Assembly (NCBI RefSeq): GCF_026262505.1
Contig: NC_067203.1
Span: 558,001 to 622,000 of the forward strand
Reading direction: 5' to 3'
DNA length: 64,000 bases
From: Trichomonas vaginalis G3
Lineage: Eukaryota > Parabasalia > Trichomonadida > Trichomonadidae
The translations under genes and the position numbers were made by a program. Positions 1-7,790 of this stretch are shown here, in pieces (the stretch's first letter is position 1; each line of letters opens with the position of its first letter). Below the pieces are notes generated by a model. It ran no database searches, was not told the DNA's origin, and saw only the letters and a program-made list of their open reading frames with translations.

Positions 1-474
1 GGAGAAGTGTCTATACTTGTCGTCATATGACATTTCATTTGCTTCACCACCTTGTGGTTGGTTTAAGTCTCTTAACATTTTTATACAACCGTCAATGACA
101 CCAAGAGCAGAATGGTTTTGGTCGACAATGAAATATTGGTTTACATTTTTTGAACGCAGATAGTTTTTTACATCATCTGATTTGAAAGAACTTTCACAGT
201 CAGATGTCAGTTTTGTTGGATGGTATTTGTCAACGAATATTGTCAAAGCAGTTTTCACATCTAAAATATTTTTGGACCATAATGGTATGGCTTCACAGTA
301 TCTTGTGTTTTGACCAACAAATATTAACCAGTATGGAGGTCCATCTGTTCTAACTCTCGGAATGTTTTCCAAGATATCCATAAACCAAGCATTTGGTGTT
401 GAACTAAAGATTTTTATCATGAGTGCTTTCTTTGTCGCTTTAGAAACATAGGGGTCCTTGTTTGGATTCGTCAT
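1..474 (-). CDS. INT: Maverick (element A) integrase, 3' part cut by window edge
   Basis: Retroviral-type (rve) DDE integrase of a Maverick/Polinton; it would join element ends to target DNA. Translation starts at the ATG at 474 (MTNPNKDPYV) and stays open for 158 codons to base 1, so the C-terminus lies outside the window. The first catalytic Asp is D33 in WFMDILE and the second D92 in LTSDCESS. The third acidic position, 36 residues after D92, is D128 in LGVIDGCIK, where Glu is usual. The element B integrase (26228-27313) aligns along this whole stretch (SALGVIDGCIK against NILGIINRFIR). Upstream, TTTTTACCCTATAAGAAATG starts a divergent gene 16 bp away. The family call is secure; whether it is active cannot be judged from a partial gene. 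Confidence 0.85.
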   Translation of the reverse strand, partial: MTNPNKDPYVSKATKKALMIKIFSSTPNAWFMDILENIPRVRTDGPPYWLIFVGQNTRYCEAIPLWSKNILDVKTALTIFVDKYHPTKLTSDCESSFKSDDVKNYLRSKNVNQYFIVDQNHSALGVIDGCIKMLRDLNQPQGGEANEMSYDDKYRHFS

Positions 475-490
475 TTTTACCCTATAAGAA

Positions 491-915
491 ATGGGTTTAT
501 TTGGCGCATTAGCAGGAGTTGCATCCAGATTTTTGCCCGCAGTGGGAACACTAGCCAGAGGTGCATTTGGAATTGGAAGGAAGATTTTGAGTACATTAGG
601 TATACTGAAAGAGAAAGCACAATCTATTATACAAACTGTACAGAAAGGTTGGGATGTAGCACGAGATGCAACAAATCTTATTCCAAATCCTGAAACAAGA
701 GGAAAAGTTCAAGGATGGATGGACAATGTAGGAAGACAAGCAGGAAACTATATAACAAAGCAAATGACTACTATAACCAAGCAGGACACTATATGGACCA
801 AGGTGAAAGATTCTTTAACAGAGGATATAACCATGCACAACAGTGGGTAAACAATAACCAACCGCAACCACCTCAAACGTTGGGGAGATATAATTTTTTT
901 ACTGAGATGAAATGA
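491..915 (+). pseudogene. Small Gly/Ala-rich amphipathic protein of element A, probably frameshifted
   Basis: The reading frame from ATG 491 begins MGLFGALAGVASRFLPAVGT, a Gly/Ala-rich amphipathic helix, and ends at 850. From about 715 another frame looks more protein-like (KANDYYNQAGHYMDQGERFF, then an Asn/Gln/Pro tail) and ends at 915, just before the next gene. I infer one gene of about 140 codons with a single frameshift near 720-745. Element B has a similar Gly/Ala-rich N-terminus at 18428-18943 (MVAWAALGAMGTKALAFG), also with a hydrophilic tail. Small amphipathic proteins of this kind are often virion components of tectivirus-, adenovirus- or Polinton-type particles, but no specific function can be assigned. 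The motif TTTTTACCC lies about 10 nt before the ATG. Confidence 0.55.
892..911 (+). promoter_or_regulatory. Duplicated leader TTTTTTTACTGAGATGAA, copy 1
   Basis: TTTTTTTACTGAGATGAA lies immediately before the ATG at 912, and the same string lies before the ATG at 1085. A T-run plus A(C/T) 8-20 nt before the start is seen before many genes of elements A and B (for example 475-490, 12272-12289, 21349-21373), so this is probably the element core promoter. That role is inferred from recurrence only. Confidence 0.5.
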
Positions 916-1065
916 ACAATGCAGCATTGAGACAAATGGGTTCAAAAGATGGATTTGTCGGCTTCCAGCAGTTACACACGTGTTTGTAAAGTTCTTCCTA
1001 TACCTCAGGAAGTTTTAGACCGACTTAAAAAACCTAAACAACCAGTTGAAAACAAACCAAACTAA
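912..1065 (+). pseudogene. Short gene of element A with a frameshift
   Basis: ATG 912 follows the duplicated leader and encodes MNNAALRQMGSKDGFVGFQQ before a stop at 987-989. The other frame continues with a Ser-rich then basic/proline tail ending KKPKQPVENKPN at the stop 1063-1065, directly before the next leader copy. The simplest reading is one gene of about 50 codons with a single indel near 955-965. The protein family is not recognised. A Ser-rich N-terminus also occurs in the B protein at 39222, but that similarity is too weak to use. Confidence 0.45.
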
Positions 1066-1084
1066 ATTTTTTTACTGAGATGAA
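1064..1084 (+). promoter_or_regulatory. Duplicated leader TTTTTTTACTGAGATGAA, copy 2
   Basis: Identical to the string at 892-911, here directly before ATG 1085. Its first bases overlap the stop of the upstream gene. Confidence 0.5.
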
Positions 1085-1669
1085 ATGACCGAAGAAGTTG
1101 AAACGGTAGATTTGACACCACAAACAAAAAGTTCAGAACCATTGTCAAAACCTGTCAAAGAACTTACAGATGAAGAGAAAAATTCAATAATAGAAAGTGC
1201 CAGGTCTGGAAATACAAACTCTAACTAAAAGTCACTTTTCATAATAAATGGAAACGGCTTAGTATCTCAAAAAAGAAACAGACTCTCACAAATAAAATAT
1301 TGAAGTCTGAAGGAGCTTTCGAGACAACAGATGGAAAAGTTTACTTCACTGACCAACAGTTCATTATAGAACATCTCATTGACTTAGAGTCGAAATATTC
1401 TAAACTTTACAACAAACACAAAAAGTTGAAAGGAAAACAAAAACAAATGGCATATGATATTTATGAAGATGTTGACGACACAACTGTTTCTGCAAGTGAA
1501 GTAAAGTCAAGGAACCGAAAAGTGACGAAAAACCGATAGAAGAAGAAAAACCAAAAACTGAAGATAACAAAAACCAAAGTTTAGTTTCCAAACTAAACCA
1601 AGTCAACCTTCATTAGCTGGTATGGGTTGGCGTCAAAGACTTATGGCAGCAGGCGGTTATGTAAAGTAA
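1085..1669 (+). pseudogene. Degraded hydrophilic protein gene of element A
   Basis: ATG 1085 follows the second leader copy and gives 47 codons of acidic, Thr/Ser-rich protein (MTEEVETVDLTPQTKSSEPL) ending at 1226-1228. Readable coding sequence continues in other frames: one frame carries GAFETTDGKVYFTDQQFI and a lysine-rich coiled-coil segment (about 1275-1539), another is Glu/Lys-rich (1540-1615), and a last one ends GMGWRQRLMAAGGYVK at the stop 1667-1669. I read this as one gene of about 190 codons with three or more frameshifts. The function is unknown. The DGKVYF stretch resembles the (K/R)DG(K/R) stretches in the B proteins at 37156 and 39741, which suggests a shared small domain. Confidence 0.4.
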
Positions 1670-1701
1670 AGAAAAAAAATATTTTTTTTATTTTTATAAA
1701 A

Positions 1702-3855
1702 ATGCCCCCATATAGAATGGATAGAAAGTCTGCTAGAATAAAAGCAGAGTTACAAAGATATGGTTGGAGAGTTTCGAAGAATTTTAAATATAGGAAGGGA
1801 AGACCCATAAAAGTCTATGACAAATTGTCTGGTCTTCGCTACGAAATGGATTTGGAAACAGCACGTGCCAATTATCCAAACAGACTAGAGAGGTTAGAAG
1901 AAGAACGTCTTATGGACATGCCTTTCGATGTTAGTGAACCTCAAGTTGAAGGACACGACGGCTTTGCCAGATTCTACTGGAACATGACGAACAATTGCAT
2001 CCTTTGAGAAGGAAAAAAGGAAAAGGTGAAGACGCACATGCTCCCATGGAAAGAAACAAGATATGCATATGAAAAGTATCGTGAAGTTAGAAGTCAAATT
2101 ACATCTGGTCGAACCTTTACAGTAAACTTTGACGAAGGAAAGAACAAAGAAGGCTTCATGGGAGTACTTGCTGCCAATAAGATGGAAATAAGAAAGGACA
2201 CAATCTCAGATTGACCATAACAGATTTGGATGGTCACATTTACTATGCACATGGCAATGAACAAACAGCCGCAAAACTTCTTGACGCTTTCAAGACTACA
2301 AAGAGAGAACAAATGGTTGACTCCGACTCAGACATTTTGAATGCAATTGAAGGAATTGCAAGTGTCAAGTTCGAATGGTACCAACCTAACCCTCAAGCAG
2401 TCAGACAACATGCTGGATACTTCCCATTTCATAAATAAGTCTGACATTGACTTGACAAGGTATGGAATTTACAATTCAATTGAAACAATTGTCAACGAAC
2501 CTTGCATTCTTACATGTCTCAGGAACTCTGGTCTTGTTACAGATGAGAAGATGAAGTATCTTGAGTCATGTGTGAAGACAAGGTACATTCTCAGAGGTCA
2601 ATTGGCAAAAATTGCACCGTTGGCAAATGTCAATATCCGAGTCAACATACCTACAGCTAAAGGTTCTTCACATGACGACTATGTTGTTGACAAAGACTTA
2701 CCATGGTTGAAGATTGCAATTGTCCACAACCACTTCATGTTGAACGAAAGTCTTACAAACCCATTCTTTGGTAAAAGTAAGTGCAACATTGTCAGAGCTG
2801 TAAACATTCGTTTCGAGAAAGGTTTGTTGGAACCAATTCCAGATGACAAGCTGACAGAAACTTTTGTACCAAAAGACGAAACAAGCTTTTCATTGTTAGC
2901 AAGACCAAAAGTTGTTCCAGACAAAGTTCTAGTACAAAAGAAGTACACGGTTCCACAAGGGGTTGGTATGTTCGGATACCAACCTGAACCAGAAGAACTT
3001 CCAATGAGGTTGCAAGAACTTCAAGATGCTATAAACAAACTTCCATTGAGACATCCAATTGACGTCAAATTGTATTGGAGAGCATCTGAGTTAGGTCAGA
3101 AGGTTTTATATGAAACAGGTTGCTTCGACGATGTTTATGAGATAACAGGAGAAGTTTCTCAGAAGATAAGAGACTCACTTGAATTTCCACAAACTGGACC
3201 AATTGGTTGCGACAAGTTCGACTCAGATGAAAAGATATACTATGTCGACCTTAACGCTGCATACATGAGGTTTGTCCAATATATTCCGACTGGAATTACA
3301 AACGAAGATGGTGAGTTCCCGGGAAGGAACTATACAGTTGGAAAAGTCATACAACAACTGTATGATATTAGGAAAGCTTCAAACCCCAAACTTGCAATGA
3401 CACTCAAATTGCTTATGAATTCGACATGGGGATATTCCATTAAGAAACCTCAAGAGATGAAGAGTAAACATTATGAGAAGGTCGACAACTTTGTTGAAAG
3501 GTTTTCTCCTTTTGTTTTGAAGTACGAATTCACTCAAGGTCAAAGTGGCTTAGTAACCACATTAAAACCTATTGTCGAACATTGGTCTTACCCTCAGTTC
3601 GCAAAGGCAGTCCTTGACAACTACAATGAGTTCTTCTCGGAAGTCAAATCGAAAGTCAAGGTTTACTATGAGAACATTGACGCACTCATGACGAACGAAG
3701 AAGGCTATAACAAACTCATTGAAATGGGTTTAGTCGGTGAAAAGATGGGTCAATTCAAATTGGACAAAATTTTCACCGAAGTTCATGTCCTCTCCAAGCG
3801 TAAGTACTGGGGCATACTTGAAGACGGCACAGAAATAAAACATTGCATGAAATAA
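1702..3855 (+). pseudogene. POLB: Reduced, frameshifted protein-primed DNA polymerase B of element A
   Basis: The start is ATG 1702 (MPPYRMDRKSARIKAELQ) behind a TATTTTTTTTATTTTTATAAA leader. The frame shifts near 1990, 2205 and 2430; the last segment stays open to 3855. Polymerase motifs are motif A YYVDLNAAYM (3238-3267), motif B KLLMNSTWGY (3409-3438) and a motif C candidate YYENIDALMT (3664-3693), where an Asp-rich YxDTDS is expected. Against the intact element B polymerase (32306) the alignment jumps from the N-terminal region to the segment just before motif A, so the 3'-5' exonuclease domain is missing. About 100 residues between motifs A and B and about 100 at the C-terminus are also missing. 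An N-terminal EPCILTC...HNHFMLNE stretch matches the Cys/His domain of the B polymerase. This is either a decayed copy or a lineage with a minimal polymerase. Confidence 0.75.
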
Positions 3856-3878
3856 AAACGTTTTTATTCGAATTTGAA

Positions 3879-4133
3879 TTAAAATGTGGGAATTCTTGGG
3901 AACGGGAAAGGCTTATTTACTTGAGGAACAGGTAAAGGTGGTGGAGGTGGTGGTGGTGGAGGTGGTGGCAACCAGTCCATTTTATATTCCTTCCTAGCTA
4001 ATTTCCGTTTAATTTCATGGTCGCCCTCGGAGTCTTTGAATCGGACAGGTCGAGTTACACCATTCTTGGTCTCAAACTCATATATAACCTGTTTGTCTGT
4101 ATTTTCGTCGACTATGGCACGAGACACAAACAT
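3879..4133 (-). CDS. Small protein with a polyproline tract
   Basis: Starting at ATG 4133 this gives 84 aa: an acidic/basic N-terminal half (MFVSRAIVDENTDKQVIYEF), the segment KRKLARKEYKMDWL, an uninterrupted run of 11 prolines, then PVPQVNKPFPFPRIPTF. No domain is recognised. It converges on the polymerase gene (3' ends 23 bp apart) and diverges from the next gene (ATGs 30 bp apart). The polyproline is encoded by a GGTGG/GGA tract, so slippage is likely. It begins a block (3.9-7.8 kb) whose codon use is richer in C/G-ending codons than its neighbours. Confidence 0.5.
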   Translation of the reverse strand: MFVSRAIVDENTDKQVIYEFETKNGVTRPVRFKDSEGDHEIKRKLARKEYKMDWLPPPPPPPPPPPLPVPQVNKPFPFPRIPTF

Positions 4134-4163
4134 TGACCAAACGGACAAAAAGTGTCATTTTGG

Positions 4164-4427
4164 ATGGTCAAGCAGCCAATCGCATTCGAGCACCTCGAAG
4201 AAGCCTTACGTTCCAAGGGAGAGGGTGTCTGGTGCAAGGCAGAGGTCATGAGACTCTACGAGCAGTACATCCTCAATGCCTGGGAGGACAAATCGTCCTT
4301 GAATTGGCAATTCTACCAACTCCTCTGGGACGACCTCCTACGCAACTGGGATAACGAAAGAGCCCAATTCAAAGGTCGGGAGCTAATTTTCCAAATTACC
4401 ATTAATAGTGCCTACTTATCCAACTAA
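4164..4427 (+). CDS. Small hypothetical protein (Trp-rich)
   Basis: ATG 4164 gives 87 aa with six tryptophans (for example GVWCKAEVMRLYEQYIL, FYQLLWDDLLRNWDNERA), predicted helical. No family is recognised. The start is preceded by AAAAAGTGTCATTTTGG, which contains a TCATT initiator. Nearly the same box precedes the genes at 7322 and 7547 (minus strand). The 3' end (TAAACACTTAAATTT) matches the 3' end of the gene at 7592-7771 (CTAAACACTTAGATTTT), which supports one shared origin for this small-gene block. Confidence 0.55.
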   Translation: MVKQPIAFEHLEEALRSKGEGVWCKAEVMRLYEQYILNAWEDKSSLNWQFYQLLWDDLLRNWDNERAQFKGRELIFQITINSAYLSN

Positions 4428-4474
4428 ACACTTAAATTTACTTGGGGTTTCCCCCTAAAATAATTTTTTTACTC

Positions 4475-5158
4475 TTAGAACCACTCGAGGTTCTCCTTAC
4501 GGTTGTTGAGCTTGTCACCGTCAATGTGTCTGACCTTCGTCTTCTTGCCTGGATTTGGAACCCATTGAATTGCGACAAGCTTGCCCATGGAGATTGAACC
4601 GCGATTCCGAAGGTTAAGGTTCAAGTGTCCCAAGTTGTTGAGGACTGGGGTAAGAACCTTGCCTGTCTCCTTGTTACGGATTTGGTATGGGTAGGGTTGG
4701 GAAATTTCGTAACCGTCATCGGCAACAAGGGTTGCCCATGTAGCGGCTTCAGGAACTTCTTCGTGTTTCTCTTCTTCCTCTTCTTCCTCGACAATTCCTT
4801 CTTCAATTTGGTACTCACGAAGTACGGTGTTGCATGTTCTGTCCTTTCCGAGTACCTTCCAGATGGCGTCTATCTCTTCGAAGAAACGGTAGATGAGTCT
4901 GGCAAGGTCTCGGTTCTCTCTCTCGTAATTGCGCAAGGTTTCCGTGAAATTGTTCAGGCATTTCTCATTGGAAGCTTGGTTCATGAGGACATCGGCTTTG
5001 AGATTGGTCATCTCTGTCATAAGACTACTTTGGAGAGTCTTAATGGTGTTTGTCAGATGAGCTTTCAATTGGGCAATTTGAATTTGAACTGGGCGCTTGT
5101 CTGGTAACCTTGAAAGGACATCTGCTATTGTGTTCGGCTTCGGTGCTTGTTCGGACAT
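4475..5158 (-). CDS. Coiled-coil protein with C-terminal HNH/NUMOD-like endonuclease segment
   Basis: 227 aa from ATG 5158. Residues 1-120 are coiled-coil-like (IQIAQLKAHLTNTIKTLQSS, NYERENRDLARLIYRFFEEI). An acidic Glu run (VEEEEEEEKHEE) follows. The last ~75 residues resemble a NUMOD/HNH homing-nuclease tail: YPYQIRNKETGKVL, then LVAIQWVPN, then VRHIDGDKLNNRKENLEWF. The His-Ile-Asp-Gly plus Asn-Asn plus Glu-Asn-Leu spacing is the HNH_3 signature. The HNH histidine and asparagines are present, but the protein ends immediately after the motif. Such nucleases cut DNA and often ride in mobile elements. Whether it helps the Maverick move or binds DNA structurally is unknown. Promoter box ACTTCATTTTTTCG sits just before the ATG. 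Confidence 0.6.
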   Translation of the reverse strand: MSEQAPKPNTIADVLSRLPDKRPVQIQIAQLKAHLTNTIKTLQSSLMTEMTNLKADVLMNQASNEKCLNNFTETLRNYERENRDLARLIYRFFEEIDAIWKVLGKDRTCNTVLREYQIEEGIVEEEEEEEKHEEVPEAATWATLVADDGYEISQPYPYQIRNKETGKVLTPVLNNLGHLNLNLRNRGSISMGKLVAIQWVPNPGKKTKVRHIDGDKLNNRKENLEWF

Positions 5159-5190
5159 CGAAAAAATGAAGTGGTTTGAGAATGGCGGTT

Positions 5191-5775
5191 TTACTTCAAA
5201 AAGCTTGTTATGACAGTTATGTCACACAACAAGTTTAAAATAATATCTTGTTCTTCTTCTGAACGTTTGTTGTCTCTTCCGATAAAAGTTTCGAACATGA
5301 GAACCAAAAAACGTTTTTTGAGATTGCGGAAGAGTTCAGGCAAACGTTCATATTCTGGATATGTTGGGAGCAGTTCAAAACATCTGAGCTGACTTTCGGA
5401 CAAAATTGGGACAATGTCAGAAAATTCATCTTTGGTCGGACTGCTTGAAGGTAAGTCCCTTACATGTAAGTAGCTCTGGTAAAGTCTTCTCATTTCTGCT
5501 AACTTCTGGAGTATAGCTTCGTAATTTAAGAGTTTTAATTTTAATTGTCTTATTCCTCTCTTGACATCTAAACGGTAAGTATCCATGAGGTCAAGAGTAG
5601 CTTTGGTAGCTTTAAGTGGAGCTATCTCTTCTTTGACTTGTGCAATTTTGGTTGCAATTGTGGTTTGAGCTCCTTCAAGTTCGCCGTCTATGTCGTTCTC
5701 AACACCTTCAACCATGGCTTGAAACTCTTCATCGGTCCATTGAGATTGGTGTGGGACGAATTTAACTTGCTTCAT
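5191..5775 (-). CDS. Hypothetical coiled-coil protein
   Basis: 194 aa from ATG 5775 (MKQVKFVPHQSQWTDEEFQA). Residues 20-110 are heptad-like (KIAQVKEEIAPLKATKATLD, RGIRQLKLKLLNYEAILQKL). The C-terminal half is more globular (LPTYPEYERLPELFRNLKKR). No signal peptide, membrane segment or recognised family. It lies head-to-tail with the HNH-like gene (32 bp gap), both with TTCATTTTTT before the ATG, so they may be expressed alike. Function unknown. Confidence 0.55.
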   Translation of the reverse strand: MKQVKFVPHQSQWTDEEFQAMVEGVENDIDGELEGAQTTIATKIAQVKEEIAPLKATKATLDLMDTYRLDVKRGIRQLKLKLLNYEAILQKLAEMRRLYQSYLHVRDLPSSSPTKDEFSDIVPILSESQLRCFELLPTYPEYERLPELFRNLKKRFLVLMFETFIGRDNKRSEEEQDIILNLLCDITVITSFLK

Positions 5776-5899
5776 TCAAAAAATGAAAAAAAAATGTTTT
5801 TACTCAAAGCGTGCCATGTATATGGCTATAAGAAACTTACCAGAAGGCTTCTTCTTCACATGAGTAAAAACATAAAAAAAGTGAGTTAAAATGAGATGT
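5776..5899. other. Spacer with 13-bp inverted repeat
   Basis: ATGTTTTTACTCA at 5794-5806 is repeated inverted at 5861-5873. A 31-codon frame (5794-5889) lies across it but has no recognisable protein character. The inverted repeat may be a transcription signal for the flanking minus-strand genes. Confidence 0.3.
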
Positions 5900-6265
5900 T
5901 TATTGAATTGGTTGGATGTCGCCTTCACAGGTTATGTAGAACGGCTGACCAGAGAAGTGAAGGAGACCCCTGAGAATTTGGTTCATTCTTGGGAAAGGGT
6001 TCTCTCTGTTTGGAAGTAGTATCCAAGGACGCTTGGCAAAGAACTTTATAATGGCTTCCTTCTTTGCTTGCTTTATGTCGTCGAAGGCTGTCCCGTCTGG
6101 TATTTGAATTGGAATTCCAGTCGAAGTCTCGAGATTCAAGGCAGCCCTTCCCGTTATCCAACCGTTAACGAGCTTGCCTTTTACATTCTGCCTGAGGAAG
6201 TCTTTAACAAGCTCGTTAATTTCAATTAGGTAAATTGCCTCGTCGGTAGGTTCGACCTCGACCAT
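5900..6265 (-). CDS. Hypothetical protein downstream of the 21-bp repeats
   Basis: 121 aa from ATG 6265 (MVEVEPTDEAIYLIEINELV). It contains NVKGKLVNGWITGRAALNLE and ends DIQPIQ. No family recognised. The frame is open far upstream through the 21-bp repeats, where it would read hydrophobic heptapeptides (AVLLLTV repeats), but without an ATG; I take 6265 as the start. It belongs to the compositionally distinct block 3.9-7.8 kb. Confidence 0.5.
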   Translation of the reverse strand: MVEVEPTDEAIYLIEINELVKDFLRQNVKGKLVNGWITGRAALNLETSTGIPIQIPDGTAFDDIKQAKKEAIIKFFAKRPWILLPNRENPFPRMNQILRGLLHFSGQPFYITCEGDIQPIQ

Positions 6266-6479
6266 TGCTACTGTCAGTAAAAGTACTGCTACTGTCAGAA
6301 AAAGTACTGCTACTGTCAGTAAAAGTACTGCTACTGTCAGTAAAAGTACTGCTAGGAGCAGAAAAAAAGGAAAATTTGAGAGGGTTTTCGACGATAAAGT
6401 ACTGCTACTGTCAGTAAAAGTACTGCTACTGTCAGAAAAAGTACTGCTACTGTCAGTAAAAGTACTGCTAGTAGCAGAG
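6264..6479. repeat. 21-bp tandem repeat (iteron-like), two blocks
   Basis: Unit TACTGCTACTGTCAGTAAAAG. One block (6264-6365) holds about four and a half units and a second (6400-6479) four, split by a 34-bp spacer. Both blocks end with a degenerate unit (TACTGCTAG(G/T)AGCAG) and show the same order of AGTAAAAG and AGAAAAAG variants, so a whole block was duplicated. The repeat fills the gap between divergent genes 6265(-) and 6515(+). It could be a regulatory array, a replication iteron or a neutral minisatellite. Confidence 0.85.
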
Positions 6480-6514
6480 ATTTTTATCGTTGTGGTCCGA
6501 CAGGACACAAACGA

Positions 6515-7093
6515 ATGTCCGACGTCCCACCAACCGAGTCCATTCCCAAACCAGAGGAACCTAAAGAACCACAACAGTCTCCTCAGCAACCTCAGTTCCA
6601 GCAAGTACCTCCGAATTACTACCAATTTCCACCTCAAGGTTACTACCCACCACAAGGCTTCCCGAACTACCCTCCTCAGCCTATGCCTTACTTCCCCAAC
6701 CCTTGGTTGTTCCAGCAAGCTCCACCCCAGCAATTCCAATTCCAATCTCAATCGAAGAGAGACCAAGACTTCGAAGAAGGTCTGAACCGCTTACGCAAAG
6801 AGTATGCTACAGCTCCAATGGAAGACGACAGGCTTTCAGTCTCTTCCCTAAGGTCGACCAATTCGACTCGTACCACAGATTCGGTTCGTGACCGTGAAGA
6901 CTACCTCAAGCAGTCTGAGAGACTCTTCATCTTACAGCCATTTACAGCTGGAGCTCTCAAGAACATGCGCAATTACGAAGGTCAGACACCAGCTGGAGAC
7001 CGCAAAACAGACGTGCTTACAAGAGCAGTCCAACTGGTCAAGACAAAGACTGAGATAGTCGACTTCATTCTTGCAGCTTGCCCTTACAAGTAA
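6515..7093 (+). CDS. Pro/Gln/Tyr-rich protein
   Basis: 192 aa from ATG 6515 (MSDVPPTESIPKPEEPKEPQ). Residues 1-80 are a disordered Pro/Gln/Tyr/Phe-rich segment (YYQFPPQGYYPPQGFPNYPP). Residues 80-192 are charged and helical (FEEGLNRLRKEYATAPMEDD) and end VDFILAACPYK. No family recognised; low-complexity N-termini like this are common in scaffold or RNA-binding proteins, but nothing here is specific. Divergent from 5900-6265 across the 21-bp repeats, which may control both. Confidence 0.55.
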   Translation: MSDVPPTESIPKPEEPKEPQQSPQQPQFQQVPPNYYQFPPQGYYPPQGFPNYPPQPMPYFPNPWLFQQAPPQQFQFQSQSKRDQDFEEGLNRLRKEYATAPMEDDRLSVSSLRSTNSTRTTDSVRDREDYLKQSERLFILQPFTAGALKNMRNYEGQTPAGDRKTDVLTRAVQLVKTKTEIVDFILAACPYK

Positions 7094-7121
7094 AAAAATA
7101 AACAATTACGAATTAAACTTT

Positions 7122-7322
7122 TTACTCTTTCTTTTCTGAGTTGTTTAGAGCTGGTTTCTCTTGTAGAAACCTTTCGTACTCTTCCATGGTCATGTAATTG
7201 CGAATTTGGTACGCAATTCCAGGTTCGTTGTTTTTGAGCCTTATGTATGTAACGCTTCCATCCTCCTCAGGGAAGTAAGCTGCTAACATCTGACCAAGTT
7301 TTCTCGGTGACTCGGAGCTCAT
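7122..7322 (-). CDS. Small hypothetical protein
   Basis: 66 aa from ATG 7322 (MSSESPRKLGQMLAAYFPEE). Starting at the ATG leaves the box AAAAAGTGACATTTTTT directly upstream, the same kind of box as at 4150 and 7555. The sequence is acidic overall with a central VTYIRLKNNEPGIAYQI and a Lys/Glu tail. Converges with the Pro/Gln-rich gene (28 bp gap). Function unknown. Confidence 0.5.
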   Translation of the reverse strand: MSSESPRKLGQMLAAYFPEEDGSVTYIRLKNNEPGIAYQIRNYMTMEEYERFLQEKPALNNSEKKE

Positions 7323-7358
7323 AAAAAATGTCACTTTTTAAACGTTAAGTTTTTAGTC

Positions 7359-7547
7359 TTAATTTACCCTTTGTTTGTCAAGGTAGTATTGGAGCGCAAT
7401 TTCTCCAAATTCTCTGTGTCGGAGTTCTTCAGCATTTTCCAAGGTGTACCTGGAGAACTCAAAGAAGTTGTCAAGAACATACTGCCATGCTGCTCTTCTG
7501 AGTTCGTCGGTATTTTGGAAGTGTTGCACCTTCGAGTCTTCGGACAT
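7359..7547 (-). CDS. Small hypothetical protein
   Basis: 62 aa from ATG 7547 (MSEDSKVQHFQNTDELRRAA), helical and charged (WQYVLDNFFEFSRYTLENAE). Box AAAAAGTGTAATTTTTTTC lies just upstream. Head-to-tail with 7122-7322 (36 bp between genes) and similar in size and promoter, so the two look like sister accessory genes. No family recognised. Confidence 0.5.
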   Translation of the reverse strand: MSEDSKVQHFQNTDELRRAAWQYVLDNFFEFSRYTLENAEELRHREFGEIALQYYLDKQRVN

Positions 7548-7591
7548 GAAAAAAATTACACTTTTTCTATTAAACCGTTTTGGCATTTCTC

Positions 7592-7771
7592 ATGAGTGAG
7601 TATAGTTCTGCCGAACCATTGGAAGAGAAGAAGTACCCTTGCTGGCAAAAGACAAAAATAGTTGCCTTAGTTGTCATTGCAATTGTACTCGTAATTGGAT
7701 TCATTGTACTTCTCTTCACGTACATAAAACTCAGCAATGGTATTTGCTTTAAGAAGCTACCATCTTACTAA
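7592..7771 (+). CDS. Single-pass membrane protein
   Basis: 59 aa from ATG 7592 (MSEYSSAEPLEEKKYPCWQK). One strong membrane helix at about residues 25-47 (IVALVVIAIVLVIGFIVLLF) sits between a Lys-flanked N-terminal region and a short C-terminal tail. Polinton- and virophage-type elements often encode small membrane proteins, but no homolog is identified. Its 3' end resembles that of the gene at 4164-4427. It converges tightly on the ATPase gene (19 bp). Confidence 0.6.
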   Translation: MSEYSSAEPLEEKKYPCWQKTKIVALVVIAIVLVIGFIVLLFTYIKLSNGICFKKLPSY

Positions 7772-7790
7772 GACTAAACACTTAGATTTT

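Noticed and set aside
4625-5107. 160-codon frame antisense to the HNH-like gene
   Set aside because: Shadow of a biased gene; no family features, and the opposite strand has coherent domains and a promoter box.
5794-5889. 31-codon frame starting MFLLKACHVYGYKKL
   Set aside because: Lies across an inverted repeat; too short and without a recognisable promoter or homolog in the window.
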